Source: Azolla caroliniana
Lineage: Eukaryota > Polypodiophyta
Direction of reading: 5' to 3'
Length of the DNA: 64,000 nucleotides
NCBI GenBank assembly: GCA_043228905.1
Contig: JBHGNT010000001.1
Span: 9,672,001 to 9,736,000, forward strand
Shown here: positions 9,259-22,738 of the stretch, piece after piece
Position numbering within the stretch: the stretch's first letter is position 1
How the letters are laid out: each line of letters opens with the position of its first letter
Notes under the pieces: generated by a model
What the model was told of the DNA's origin: nothing
What the model saw: the letters and a program-made list of their open reading frames with translations, nothing else
Database searches by the model: none
Translations under genes and position numbers: made by a program

Positions 9259-11373
9259 TTTTCAGTAATTCAACACTATCATGTGCTGACATCATCGCAT
9301 GATGGTTCAATGGTCATGTTGCTAGAAACTATATGATGCATGATTTAATTAGAGATATTATAAATTTAGACTGAGATGCAAAAAATCAAAGGAACTATAG
9401 GAATCTATTTGTACACCAATGGTTAGTGGTGCTAGAAAGTAACTAAAGTTATTCTTTGACATCAATCTATATGAAATGCATGCACCGACTACATGTAGCC
9501 TTGTAGGCCTTGTAGGGCCAACTACTTCAAACACCACTTACCGTAGAAGTGTCAATTTAATAATGAAAACTTCAGACTCTACAACCAACAAAAGCTAGTT
9601 AGCATGTATGTTATAAAAGCAACATCCAGTTTTTTAATTAAAAGCTCATTCCATTGTTTAAAATAATGGTATTAACATCTATCTTAATACTTAAATGTTC
9701 TTATGCCACTTTAACATCTTAATGGTTTTAGATTATTAAACAATCCTAATAATCTTTTTTATTCGTGTTGGCAATGGACACATTGAATAATACTCGCAAA
9801 AACAACAATTATAGCCCCAAATGCTAGTATGTCTATCTAGGGCTTCGTATTACATTCATGTTGGTGCATCATATTGATTGCACAAGGACCACATATGGCT
9901 CCACATCGTAATAACTAAGGCTATTTGAGATAATGGGACTTGGTGGCGTGTGTATGGCTTTGTGTATAGACATGTTTTTGAGCCTACCACTATCTTGATA
10001 GTATTGACTTCTAATTGTTAAGAATGTATGTCATCGAAACACACACACAATATATAAAGATTCATTTCAAGAGGCCATGCCATAAAAATAATTTTCCCTT
10101 CTTCTTTTTTGTTTAAGGTCATGGTTTTGTGATTGAATTAAAGTTCTTCATAGTTCTAGTGTAAGATCAAGGTACATAACATATACTAGTCACATTTTTT
10201 AAGTTGAAGATTATAGATCTCAACATTAATATGGCCACATACATTAAAAATATGAATCTTTGTATTGTGTGTGCTTGGATCACACATATCATGCTCAACC
10301 TTGATAAAAGCTAGGAGTCGATACTCATGAAGATAGTTATGGGCACACAAAAGTGTGCATACATACAGACATACATGTGTTGACTAGCTATGGGTCTTCA
10401 ATCTCACTCCTTAGTAAGTAAATAATATAAGATGTAGTTAGAAAAAGACATATTTTCATCAGAATGTTCCATACATGGTCCTAGAGCAATCAATAATATG
10501 ATGTAGAGAACACAAATATTGTTGAGTTTGTGAAATTGCCATTATTTCATGACGTAAAAGTGAGAGATGTTAAAAGTTTCATACAAATATTTGAATTTTA
10601 AAATAGACGCTAAATAATTATTTGAAAATTATAGGATGAGGTCTAGTTCCTTTCAGAATGATAATTTTTGCGAATATATAATTCAATGTAGAGTTCGAAG
10701 TTTGCATTATTAAATTAATGCTCGTGTGTTATACATCTTTCAATTGATATACATCTTTCGACACCAACCATTGGAATTCATTAGCAAAGTTTCGATCAGA
10801 TTGCAGGGATTTCTAAAGGTGGTATTTTGGTGAACATTGGAAGCAGGGCTCAGGCGTGATGTGGAGAAGCTGGCTAATCAAAATGAGAAACGGAATGCTT
10901 AGTAATATATGTGGCATAGACTCCATTCATAAAGGTCATTGGTGGTAATTCCTTGATTGATATGGATGTTAAATGTGGCTGGATTGCTGAAGCTACATGA
11001 TTGTTCAAGAGTGTTCTAGCTAAATATGTTGCAATATTCATTGTAATAGTGGATTGTTTTGTATATTGACATTGGCCACTTTAAGTTTAATACCAATGGA
11101 GGATATTTTTTTCGAAAAATAAAATAAAAAATTTAATGCTAGGTGCTTAAGTGTGTGTTAACCATATGCAACCTATAAGTCGAAATGCAATGGGCATGCT
11201 TAATAGACATTGATTCCAAGGAATAACTAAACTTGTTTTAAAGCACTATTTATAATTGTCAAAAAATAGATTACTTTATTTCTATGTTTCATATACATTT
11301 GCATCTCATTTCTAATTTCTCATTCAAATACATATAATGATCACTAGTTAATCTAGTGGAATAAAGGTGGGAA

Positions 11374-11410
11374 CACTGGGTCATTTGAACCAGGTAGTAT
11401 GTCACATTCC
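11374..11410. repeat. CACTGGGTCATTTGAACC motif, copy 1
   Basis: About 30 of 37 bases match 44,211-44,247, which begins CACCGGGTCATTT. A start in CACTG/CACCG recalls ends of CACTA-type DNA transposons. No inverted partner was found nearby, so this may be a lone decayed end. Confidence 0.4.
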
Positions 11411-12211
11411 TTTATTGATAAATACATGAGATGTCAAGAATTACCATTTTTGAACAAACTTTCAAGAATCTATCATGCATGCGCACATGATTTTTAAAAA
11501 CATCACTCAAAAATACAGTTAATACTATCAAGATTTCAAATTTAACCGATATTTTCTCGATTCATATACAAATTTATCCAAATCTTAGATAAGATTACGA
11601 GAATGCATTCAACTATAATTGTAATATGCTTTATTGTACACAATGTTAAATTCGAATCCAAGACAACAAATTTAGTAATTCAATTTTGTTGCTATATTTG
11701 TCTCTAAATCTTATAGAGATTGTTATATCGAATTAGTAAACAGGATTTTGGGATATAATTTGAAAATTTTTCAAAAACAAATACCTCACAATATACCACA
11801 CATGCCCAAAAACTACTAAGAACATTATATCCCAATCATACATGAACAACATCAATGTATTATCAAGTGAGCAACACCGTTGACTTAATATTATTGTGTT
11901 TACTAGAAACTCAATAACTAAGATTAAAGACAACATAGATAATACAATAAAGCTAAATTCAATTATATTAATCAAGAAACAATTGGAACCAACATTTGTC
12001 ATACTATGGATAGTTCATCATCTTCTATCAATGAAAATTGTACTTAACCACATACTTTACAAGTCAACCTTTGCAAACATATAATAGACACTTAAAGTTC
12101 AAGACACCAATCAAATAGTGTAAAGAAATGGTACTCAAACAAAAAAATCGTATATGACAAAACAAGTTTAGGGTTGCAAGTTTTTAGTTACAAATACAAA
12201 GCATTATATAA

Positions 12212-12868
12212 TCACTCCATTAGAATGTCTGGAGCAGGCTGCTCTCCAAGATCAACTGACAATTGTGTTGCATCGACATGTTTTGTCTCCTCAACTGAAT
12301 CTTGTAATTGATCAAGGTCCCCTCCTTCTTCGTCTATTGGTTCCATCGGATCTCTGGAGGTCAACTAAAACATCTCAGTTTCATTCACATGCTTTGCCCC
12401 AACCTCTTGGTCCTGGTCGGGACAATCCTAGGTGCCTTGGATCCTCATCTTAATAAAATTTACTTGTTCGGGGTCTTTCTCTAATGCGACGCAGTTCCTG
12501 AATAATTTAAGAGCGCACACAGTCGTTGTTCCTAAACAAACAATCACATATGCAAAAGTAAGAAAACAAAGGCAGGAAATTCAATTTTATTTTAAGAAAA
12601 ATTGATTAGACTTACAACATTACATGTACCAGAAAATAAGTCGAGCATCAGGGTTCAAGAACAACTCGACCAATGGATTAATCAATTGTTGGGGCTTTTG
12701 ATATGGGTTTACAAGACTCTTGTCGCCAGACACATGGCGCAATTTCTTCGTTACAGTTGGGCACATGATATAGTTGACGGCGTTCCGCTCATTCACATGT
12801 GCCCGGGCCTTCTTCTTAGAAATAGCGTTGTAATATCCCACACACAAATGGTCCACAACGCTCACCAT
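12212..12868 (-). pseudogene. Decayed two-exon coding remnant of unknown function
   Basis: On the minus strand a frame at 12,868-12,620 (containing HLCVGYYNAISKKKARAH and a segment ending PLVELFLNPDARLIFWYM) leads to a possible splice donor (GTT|GTAAGTC, about 12,612). A second coding-like stretch at 12,531-12,212 follows an acceptor TTTGTTTAG and reads VNFIKMRIQGT, then an acidic tail ending at TGA 12,214-12,212. The second stretch keeps one frame over about 105 codons with two stops. I do not recognise the family. A multi-copy transposon-associated gene is one possibility, a dead host gene another. Confidence 0.45.
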
Positions 12869-12955
12869 TCAATCACTCAAGGTACGAGTTATGTATATTT
12901 GTTTGATACTATTTGATCCATGAAGAGCCTATGGGTATGTATGTGTGGAGAGCCA

Positions 12956-13452
<497 letters not shown>

Positions 13453-13459
13453 AAGTCTG

Positions 13460-14912
13460 GCAATGAAAATGAGATGGCTTTATTATATTTGAACAAAGGA
13501 TGCCACACAAGAACAAACAAACGTCCTGCACGGGTGGTCAAATGCTCTATTGCCATGCCTATGATGGATGCAAACGTGCAAGATGCTGAAGTGGGCATGC
13601 AAAAATAATTATGAATGGCAATCACAAGAAAGTGAATTGCTTCTAATGTCAATGTAAATGTGGACAAGGAAACTTTAGAAAGGTGGGAAGTTTAAACAAC
13701 AGAGAGGAATGCCCTAGGAAACTAGAATCTTAGTGTGTTGGGGCAACTTGAAGCTAGAATCTCAATGATGTCACTAATTGCTGACAACCTGCTAACTATG
13801 GCACCAACTCTCACCACAATGATTAGGGCAACATGTTTGTAGTGAATCATAACACAAACTCCATGTGAGCGAGCAGTAGTAATTAAGCCAATGATGTGCC
13901 ATTTATGGATTCGGAAGAGTCCAATCAAATGAAGAGTGTATGACAGTTGTGGACCCGATGCTTTTCCACATTTAAATTCACCTATGCTTAGTGTAATGTG
14001 CACTTGCTTTGTCTTAAAATAAAAATCACTTCTAAATTTGATATAAGTGTATGTAAATCATGATACCTTATTTATCAAGTCAACTTTGACATATGTCCAG
14101 ACATAAGCCTTAGGGTAGGTAACACTAAACAAGCTTTACCACTACACGATCAACTCTCCTCTAGTGTCAAATGAGAGTACCCCTTTGCCTAGCAAACTCA
14201 AGCTCTAGCCAACCGGTGACCTAGTTAACTTTGCCCATGGGCAAACACGCACATAGTGGAAATGTGCAAATATTGTTGGTGTGTTTTCTACTTGTTAAGA
14301 AATTAACCATCAAACTACCTCAAGATTTGAATAGTTGGAAATAGCTCCATGAAACTAAATTGGGGAAGGTTTACCTCCTTTAATCTACCTGGCCTGCAAA
14401 TAGTGATGAAAAACCACCACTAAATTGAAGGTCCAATTTGTGGCATATGAGAAAATCCCTTATAGTTTGAAGCAAAATGATCATAAAGACCAATGCGTAA
14501 CATCTTTGTATGAATTACTTCATATGTAATGGACATGTGAAGAGTATAAACTTATACCCTTCAATCATCACTATTGGGTATGAAGTCATATGTGATCGTT
14601 TTGTTTCATGACATTGAGTGGAAACCTCGAGTTAGTTTGTTACTTCCCATGTTGGGAAAGGTAAAATCACCAACGATTCTTGTGGTGGCCACATTAAGCC
14701 CTCTTTCTATTTCCTAAAGGCGGTGATCAAAATTAAGGAAGGCCAGGAACAGGAAGGAGGTATCAAACCCCCAACTGATTGATCATATGCAGATGGTGGA
14801 TGAAGGATTGATGAAATTGGAACCCATCATACCACCAATATCTTGAGGATGAGGGAGAGGTAAGAAGGAGAAGAAGAAGAAGAAGAAGAAGAAGATATAG
14901 AAGTTAGAAGGG
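13460..14912. other. Intergenic stretch upstream of the FRO-like gene
   Basis: No supported gene. A (GAA)n run at about 14,869-14,895 lies just upstream of the FRO start codon and would fall in its 5' leader. Confidence 0.6.
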
Positions 14913-15221
14913 ATGATGATAGGTCAAGTTAATCTTTGTGTGAAGTTGAGGCTTGCTCAGGTAGTGAAATGTGTGTTGGAAGTGGTGATTGTGGCCGTGT
15001 GCCTGTTGTGGGTGTCGTGGTGGTTTGTGTCGCCCGAAGACCCCGCTGATCTCCAGAGTATTAAGCACCTGGACCCATGGGTGGCAAGCCGCCATGGAAG
15101 AAAGGAAGGTACACACACATTGATAATCACAGTCTATATCTATCTATCCATTTTTGGAAATTCTCCAATATGTGGGTGTCAAATGAAGTTCTATATGGAT
15201 GGATGGATGGATTGATTGATT

Positions 15222-15252
<31 letters not shown>

Positions 15253-18200
15253 ATTCTCTTTTCACTTATTTGTTTTTCGGGATTTTCGTGGATCTGATAC
15301 AATTTTCGATATGTGCTTGATCTAGCTTCGATTCTCGTGTTTCAAGTCATGCCATTTGTTGTGGTGGCTATACTCAGCTTCGTTGTGATCGAGCTCCGAG
15401 CATTCATCAAAACAGCGAAAGGTCATCATGAGGGTGGTCGTGCTAACTGGTTCAGCATGAAAGCCTACCCTATCCTCATCGGCCGGCCTTTCAGCGTTTT
15501 AACTATGGCGGAGCTTCTCACTATCCTCGGGGTATTGTTTTTGGTGTTATATCACTTCGGGCGGCTCAATCAAATAGCCTTCGCTCAGATCAATGCAAAT
15601 CGGACAACATATCGAAGACCGAAAACAGCATCCCTGTAAGCCTCTCTAAACACAAATACACATACAAAAGCATAAAGATGCTTCATTTTATATCTACGGA
15701 TGCATTATGTAAAACCTATATCATATGTATATATTTGGCTCATGAAGTATGAGGATATTTGGCTCATGAAGTATGAGGATATTTGGTATTAATTCAAGGT
15801 GTAAATCCACATCAAAAGATTACAAAAATGAGCTCTTATGTACTCCTGCATTAAGAAACTTAGGGGAGATTAATGCATAGATTAATGGCTGATTATGAAA
15901 TTTAGGCCTTGGGAGAAGTTGCACTATGCTGCCCGCTACGCGGGTACCGTGGCAATACTGCCCTTCTCACTCCTCTGGATCCCAGTCTCTCGAGGCTCTC
16001 CGTTTTTGCGTCTGGTCGGTGTTAGTTTTGAGCGAGCGGTTCGATACCACATGTGGCTGGCCACGTTGATGATGGTTTTTCTCACTTTCCACGGACTAGG
16101 CTACATCCTTTACTATGTGAAAACAAATCAAGCCAATGAGGTAAGACGATCTAGTCTCTCTACTCTCCAAACATTTTCTTTCTTTCTAGACATTCTCCCC
16201 AATGTTGTAGCTCATAATTGTGAGTTCCTAAGTACACAAATGATGGGATCATTGCTGGAAATTTGTCTAGAGACTTCTTTTGCTTACATTAGTATAGAAT
16301 GCCTCATTGATTTGGCATTTGATCCTAGATCTATGGATGGGAAACCGGAAGGAACACCGTTGCGGTACTGGCAGGTCTAGTTGCTTTGATCATAGGAATC
16401 ATTATATGGGCAATGTCAGCCGAGTATTTCCGCCGCCGATTCTATGACTTGTCTTTCATCATTCATCATCTCTAAATACCTTTCTTCCTCTTTTGGCTAT
16501 ATCACGTCATCTGGACATATCACTTCTTCATCATCCCGGTACTTCTCTTCCTTGTGGATCGCTTCATTCGCATGGTCCAATCAAGGCGGCTTGTCGATGT
16601 ACTCTGCGCAAGGCTTCACAAGTCCGGTGCTGTGCAGCTTATGCTTCCTATTGACCCAGGCAAGTCAAATTTTATGAAATAATTTGGTTCTTATGGTTAT
16701 GGCAATAGGCAATATGTATTGGTTCTGATGAGCATATGGGCTGACCACCATGCATGGTTCTTTCGTGTATATAGCTAGCTATGAGTACATGACTATGCAT
16801 GGCTCTATTGTTTATATAGCAAGCTATGGGCCCATGAATATGTATGGTTGTTATGCATCTAAATGAATGAGTGCCCGTCCATGCATGATTCTTATGTGTA
16901 TTTAGCCAAGATTCATGTCGAATAGGAACACTTCTTCTATGGTTGCTTGGCTTTGGATGATTCTTATGTTTATTCTTTTGGTTATATGGCTACATCCATG
17001 GATTTTATGTTTATGTGTTTGAGTACACTAACATGCTTTGATAGTATTTGAAAATGGGCCACATGACCTTCCTATATTCTTGCATGGGTCTTATATAGCA
17101 ACCTGATCATGCATGGTGCTAATGTATATGCTTACGTAGCCGATGTTGTGTAGTAAGCATATGGCATATTGCATCGAAGAACCCATCAAAAATTTGTCAT
17201 TTATCAGGGTTGTTCTACAATGCCCTATCGAAATGGTGCATCGGGATTCTTGGCCTCTCAAGACTACAATGGCACTTTTTCAGCACGTTCTCCACTCCAT
17301 TGGATGAAAAGAAAATGGTTTCCTTTATTATCAAGCCTCTAGGGGGATGGACAAACACTCTTTCCAACCAATTCCACGTCCCAGATGAACTTCAATACGA
17401 ACATGATATTCAAAACTCGCCACAAGCTTGCCCTTTTTCATTCAAGGCACGAGTTGAGGGGCCGTATTCAAATGAATCAGACTTCTATTTAAAGTAATAT
17501 CAGTAATCCTTCTTAATTCTTTCATTGTTTTTGTTTATTAACTCCGATTGAACATCATTTTAATTATGTTGATTGATTTTGTATGTTTGTATGTTTGTAT
17601 GTGATGATGAGCCAGGTATAAGAGACTCATCCTTATAGCTGGTGGTATAGGGATATCTCCATTGCTAGCCATAATTCAAGACATATTACATAGATATCGA
17701 GCTCTAAAACCAAACTCTAAGCATCTTCCAAAATCCATTATAATTTACCATTGTGTCAGAAAACCAGACGAGTTGTGCATCTTAAGTAGCATAAATCCTC
17801 ATCAAATCCTTCCGGATTATGAGGCTTATGGATTAAGTATCGAGGTTCATGCTTATATAACCTCCAAGAACATGGATGATTATAGTGGAATAGAAGGAAG
17901 GGAGGTCCTAGACATGGTAGAGCTATGGAAACTCCCAAAATTGTATCCATCTTTGGTGTATTGGCCTCGTATGTTCTACCCACCAAATAAAATTGAGCCT
18001 CGAGGAATATCAAGTATAAGTACAAGAGGGAAAACAAGATGGGTAGCATCGACAACTATTGCTTCTATTGTAGGGTACTTTGTGCTTTCTGGACTAACAA
18101 ACACTTACATTATCAAATCATATAACCATAACCTTAGTAACTATAATCGTGCACACTTGGTGGTAGCTTACATTTTCCTGGCAACAACAATATTTGGTGG

Positions 18201-19812
18201 GTTTATTGTTTTGATGTGGTTTATGAGTATACTATGCTCAAAGAAGAATATGCTCCCTTTGCAAGAAGGTATGAGGTTAGATATTGGGAAGGATATGGAG
18301 ATGCATGAAAGGTTGGACCATGTTGATTATGAAGCTTGTGGTAGACCGGTCGAAGAAATTTCTTTTTGGGCTGGAGACTTGCATTTTCACTCTCGACCCA
18401 ATTGGAGAGGTAAATTTGGTATATTGCTATAATATGATATAAACTTGAGTTATTGTGTAAAGCCAATATATTGGGAACTTGTGCTAGATTTTCAGTGAGC
18501 TAGAGCAATGGCTTGAAGTGAAGTGCTAGGTAGGGTAACTTGATTAGAGAGGTGGTATATCAATCCCAAGTATTGTTCAAATTGGTTGGGTCATGACATT
18601 GTTGAAGACACAATATGATGTTATATTCCTTTGAGTTTTCTAGAAATTTGGTGGGTGAGTTGTCAATGCTTCTTAAGGAGGAATATAAATAGTGCTTAGG
18701 TGACTATTGAGAAGATATTGAAATTAAAACACACGAAGAAACCATAGGAGGAAAAGTTAATGTGTAATAAGATAATATCACTTTAGAGGTAGTTTAGACC
18801 CCCTTTCTTATAGTTGTTGCATCTAGGAAAAGTCATTTCATTGATAATTTACATCAGTTGGAAGGTAGTATAGTTCAAAACTAAATTAGTAATGTTCTAG
18901 GGAGAAATAGTTACTTGTATTCCATGATAATGGAGATACAATAATTCGCTAGATTGCCAAGGATTCCACACCAATGGAGATAAGCTACACAAGAAATGTG
19001 ACAAATTTGAATGTACATGCATGGAGAGAGTACATCATGCTTGGAATTGCTAACGAACATGATCATGAGTTTCTATATGAGTTAATTTTAAGGGAATGGA
19101 GTAATTCCTAGGGACGGTATTTGTGAAAGTTGGAAGTATCAAACATATCTAAAATAGGCGTATGAATTAGTATCTCATCAAACTCTACATGCATCCAAAG
19201 CAGAATTGATGACGCTCGACCTTTGATTTAAAATAAAGAGGTTTATGAATTAATAAGGTCATTAATGAAGTAAAGATGAATAATATTTACTTTCTAATTA
19301 GATGTATTGTAATTTTATTTGATCATGTATGAAATCCATTTAAATTGAACTACCCAATTGGTATAGGATCTTATATTTTTAGAATTTAATTGAGCTAGAA
19401 TTAGAACTTCCTTTAATGAGACGGTTGCATGTAGATTATAGATGAGTCACTCTTAACATTATTGTTAAATTACTTGTTTGCCTTAATTCTTGGGTTGCCA
19501 TAAATTAACATATTGTAGTTAGTGAGGACATTCTTTCATGTTGATGCAAGTCCTGCTAACCTAACTTTATGGTGCTCGATCTTTCGACCCAAATCACTCT
19601 CTTATCAATATTTCTCTTTTTTTGCAGAAGTTTTCAATGGATTTACTAATAGATATCAAGGTGAGTGCATTGGTGTTCTTGTTTTTGGATCAAAAAGCAT
19701 ACAAGAAGATATTGCAAGGGAGTGTAGAAGAAACTCATGTCTAAGCATAGTTGCATATTTCTCAGGAAAGGGTGATATGTTCCATTATCACTCTTTTAGT
19801 CCTCAATTTTAG
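14913..19812 (+). CDS. FRO: FRO-like ferric-chelate reductase gene, seven exons, with one in-frame stop
   Basis: Reduces Fe(III)-chelates at a membrane, moving electrons from NADPH through FAD and two hemes. Exons: 14,913-15,108; 15,326-15,635; 15,906-16,140; 16,329-16,659; 17,208-17,493; 17,616-18,409; 19,628-19,812. All phases match and give 778 codons. An in-frame TAG just upstream supports the ATG at 14,913. Seen: N-terminal membrane segment (VVIVAVCLLWVSWWFV), heme His pairs at codons 217/231 and 293/306, LQWHFFS at the FAD site (family HPFT), GGIGISP at the NADPH site (codon 462 on), and a C-terminal GVLVFGSKS (family GVLVCGPKK). Odd: exon 4 has TAA at 16,473-16,475 (codon 296), where the family has Tyr, and exon 4 ends at a GC donor (CAG|GCAAGT). 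It may be a pseudogene or a sequence error; homology itself is clear. Confidence 0.87.
15199..15253. repeat. GATG/GATT and (TG)n microsatellite in FRO intron 1
   Basis: ATGGATGGATGGATT, then GATT repeats, then about 13 TG units, inside the first intron of the FRO-like gene. Confidence 0.9.
16473..16475 (+). other. In-frame TAA in FRO exon 4
   Basis: It lies in frame with every flanking family motif (FIIHHL before, LVDRFIRMVQSR after). Plant FROs have Tyr at the aligned position between the second pair of heme histidines, so TAT or TAC to TAA is the simplest change. Alignment through the stop is gap-free, which argues against an unrecognised intron. Confidence 0.85.
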
Positions 19813-22395
19813 TTAATAAACATGTTTCATGACTACACTTCAAAAATGAATGTAAAAAAATATTATATGAAGTATTTTAACGTCTTACAAGTGTAAAATA
19901 TATCTCATAATAAGTGTTGGCATACCAAAAATGTTGAGAGGTGAGACTCATCGATAGGTCATGAGCTATCTCGGATTTGAAGTTTGGTGCTCAAGCTATA
20001 GGCACAAGTTGATATTACAAACAATTTCTTTTCGTGGCATAATAATTAATAATCGAACGGCAAAAATAGTCTTGGTATGAATGTAGTTGTGCATGTTAAA
20101 TATTGCTAATATTTTAGGATTAGTCAAGTGTTATTTTTTGTTGGCATCAATCTCTTGCATTAATGAGCTCATCATTGTGAATGTCATATGTCTAAATATT
20201 GTTGACATCATTTTAGGTTGGTTTTGATCACTTGCATTTATATGCTCATAGACCTATAAGGTCTTGTGTATTTAATGTCACATGTTCAACATAGATATCA
20301 AATCTGATTTGTCCATATAATTGAACATCTAGTACACTACAAGGGATTGTAATAAGGTTAATCAGTAGTAACTATAGTTACCCTATAGTTGGTGCTTGTG
20401 TTAATAACTATAGATACCCTATAGAAAGTTTACAATTAAAGTACATTAGTATATACTTATTTTACAAAAATCTAAGGTGTAGGAAGCTTCCATGTTGTAA
20501 TCATGTGATCATTTATGCTTAATGCTCTGTGTTATCCTCGGATTGTAGTTACAGTTGGTTGGACAAAGAGGATTATAAAAGCAAAATCATTTTAAGATTA
20601 CATTATCATCTCTGTTTTTTGTGAAAACACGAAAAGGAAACTAAAAAGAACTCAAGACCAAGAGACCGTGAGGATCCATATGCGCCCATTTAATATTGAC
20701 TAAGAGACCATGAGGATTTACATGGAGTCATATGATTGTGCCACAAAGCAGACTTCCAAGAGACCCTGTACCAAAGCATGGTTATTCGACATTGTGGTCA
20801 CTCTTGCCCTCATGTATGGTGCAACCGTATGGGCCTAAAGCCTCCCCATGCACACTAGCTATCCAAGTTGAATTGGTAGCACAACCTCCCATGGTGGTAG
20901 AAGCATTAATCTAGACACGTTGTCATACATTATAAGCAACAGCAAAACATCCGCCCAACACAAGATTATCTACATATAACGTAATAAATGTGTTTGTGCA
21001 AGCATCCAAATGTTTGAAAACGTTTGAAAAGGGAAAGACGTGTGTTCCTATTTTTTCCTTTTTTGTATTTTCTTTTTAACAAAACCATATTCTAGGTTGA
21101 ATGGGGAAACCGTACACATTGATACATGTTAGAGCCCATCCCGTTATCTACCATTCGAACCATTGCTTACATGCAACTTATCTCACATGCATTGCGATGT
21201 GAGATGGGACACAAGTGATGAGAGCAGTTGACTATGCACACTTTGCCCTAAACAAGTTCAAGAGTCTGAGCATCACACTTTGATACAATGCTCTACCTTT
21301 GATCATATTTGACCATGTTTTCCACACATCTTCGACCAAGCCCAATCCTTGCACGAATTTCTCGCACAACCGCAATGTGCACTCTCGATTGCTACATTCA
21401 TTGGTAAAGTTCTTGAACATCGAGAATTGCTACTCACTTTCACACGGATGACGTGGAACAGGTCCCTCCGGATGGGAAGAGCACAAGCTGGATTGAAGTT
21501 CGAAGAACAAGAACCAAATGGAAAGGGAGAACCAAATCAGATGGCTGCAAAGAAGAGAGCTGGATGAGGATTTGGACAAAAGACTGGATCCAAAGCCGGA
21601 CCGGCCAGAAGGCATCCGCTCAGATCCGGAGAGGTATCCAGAAGTGGACATTTTGTAAATATGTTTTGGTGCGCCTAAGAATGGCCATATTTGTAAATAG
21701 TCCATAGTATGTGATGGAGAGATATGAAAAAAGATAGAGAAAAGAAGAGGAAGAGAAAGGAATACTTTAATATACTATTAGGAACACAATACCATCTTCT
21801 TAGACTCCAAAAGTAACAACCCCAAAGAACTACCTTAATCTCAATGACATTAATTCATAATAGTCTTCCTTCTTCTCTCTTTCTTCTACTAAGACTCCTC
21901 TCACTTCTTCTAGCTTTCGTATTCTTCCTCCCCCTTACAAATATTCGATTCCCCCTCCTCCCTAATTACTAAGAATAATTTCATATTTATAAGTTTTTAG
22001 TTGCTTTTTTCTTTTCTTTTCTTTTTACATATCCTCAAGTTTATGTGAGGCGTTTTATTATATCACTATGTTTGCTTTGTCATCCCAAATTTTAATACAA
22101 GAAAGCTCTCTTTGTCAGATTTCTTACAAATCTTTTCTTTTGAAATTTGGATATGAGATGAAGAAGTTATGAGCTTTTTTTCTCTGCCTTGATTTTTTTG
22201 CCATTTTCTGAGTTTTCTTTTTCTTTTTCTTTTCTTCTGCTTTTTCTACATTTGAAAAGCAACTCTAACTTTATATTCATCAAGTTCCTTCTTCCGTTAA
22301 TACTTGATCCTTTCATATTGTGCTTTATTCTTATACACCTTAGCATCCAATGTATTAGCCACGGTCTTTTCTTACGGGCAAATGTTGACTTCACG
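19813..22395. other. Intergenic stretch between the FRO-like gene and copia C1
   Basis: AT-rich. No coding pattern, transposon signature or RNA gene recognised. Short open frames near 21.4-21.7 kb look like chance. Confidence 0.55.
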
Positions 22396-22738
22396 GTATG
22401 TGTTAGTATAAATACATTTAGGGCAAATCATTATGTGTGTAGCATTAGAGAGTGTAACTAGCATGTAGGAGAGTGAGAGAGAGTGTTGTAACTCTTGTTG
22501 CCGTCTTTGGACAAAGAAGAACTCAAGGTTGTTGCCTTGGAGTTTCCTGTTGTATATTCCTCCTACTATAGTGATTAGTTAGAGTTTGCAGACTCCTATG
22601 GTTTTTTCCCTTTCAAGGGTTTCCACGATAAAATATTTGTGTCTACTGTTTTGGTTGTCTTGATTCTTATGCCTCTCATTTGTACATGTTGACAGGTTGA
22701 GCCCGGCTACATATTCATAACAAACTGGTATCAGAGCA

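Larger units (their letters stand above)
8909..12211. other. Non-coding, AT-rich stretch
   Basis: I see no supported gene here. It contains a 90-bp tandem duplication (9,078-9,258) and a 37-bp segment at 11,374-11,410 that recurs at 44,211. Short open frames near 11.7-12.1 kb have no recognisable features. Confidence 0.6.

Noticed and set aside
13722-14003. Minus-strand open frame of 93 codons upstream of FRO
   Set aside because: No homology recognised, no splice context, no codon pattern; probably chance.
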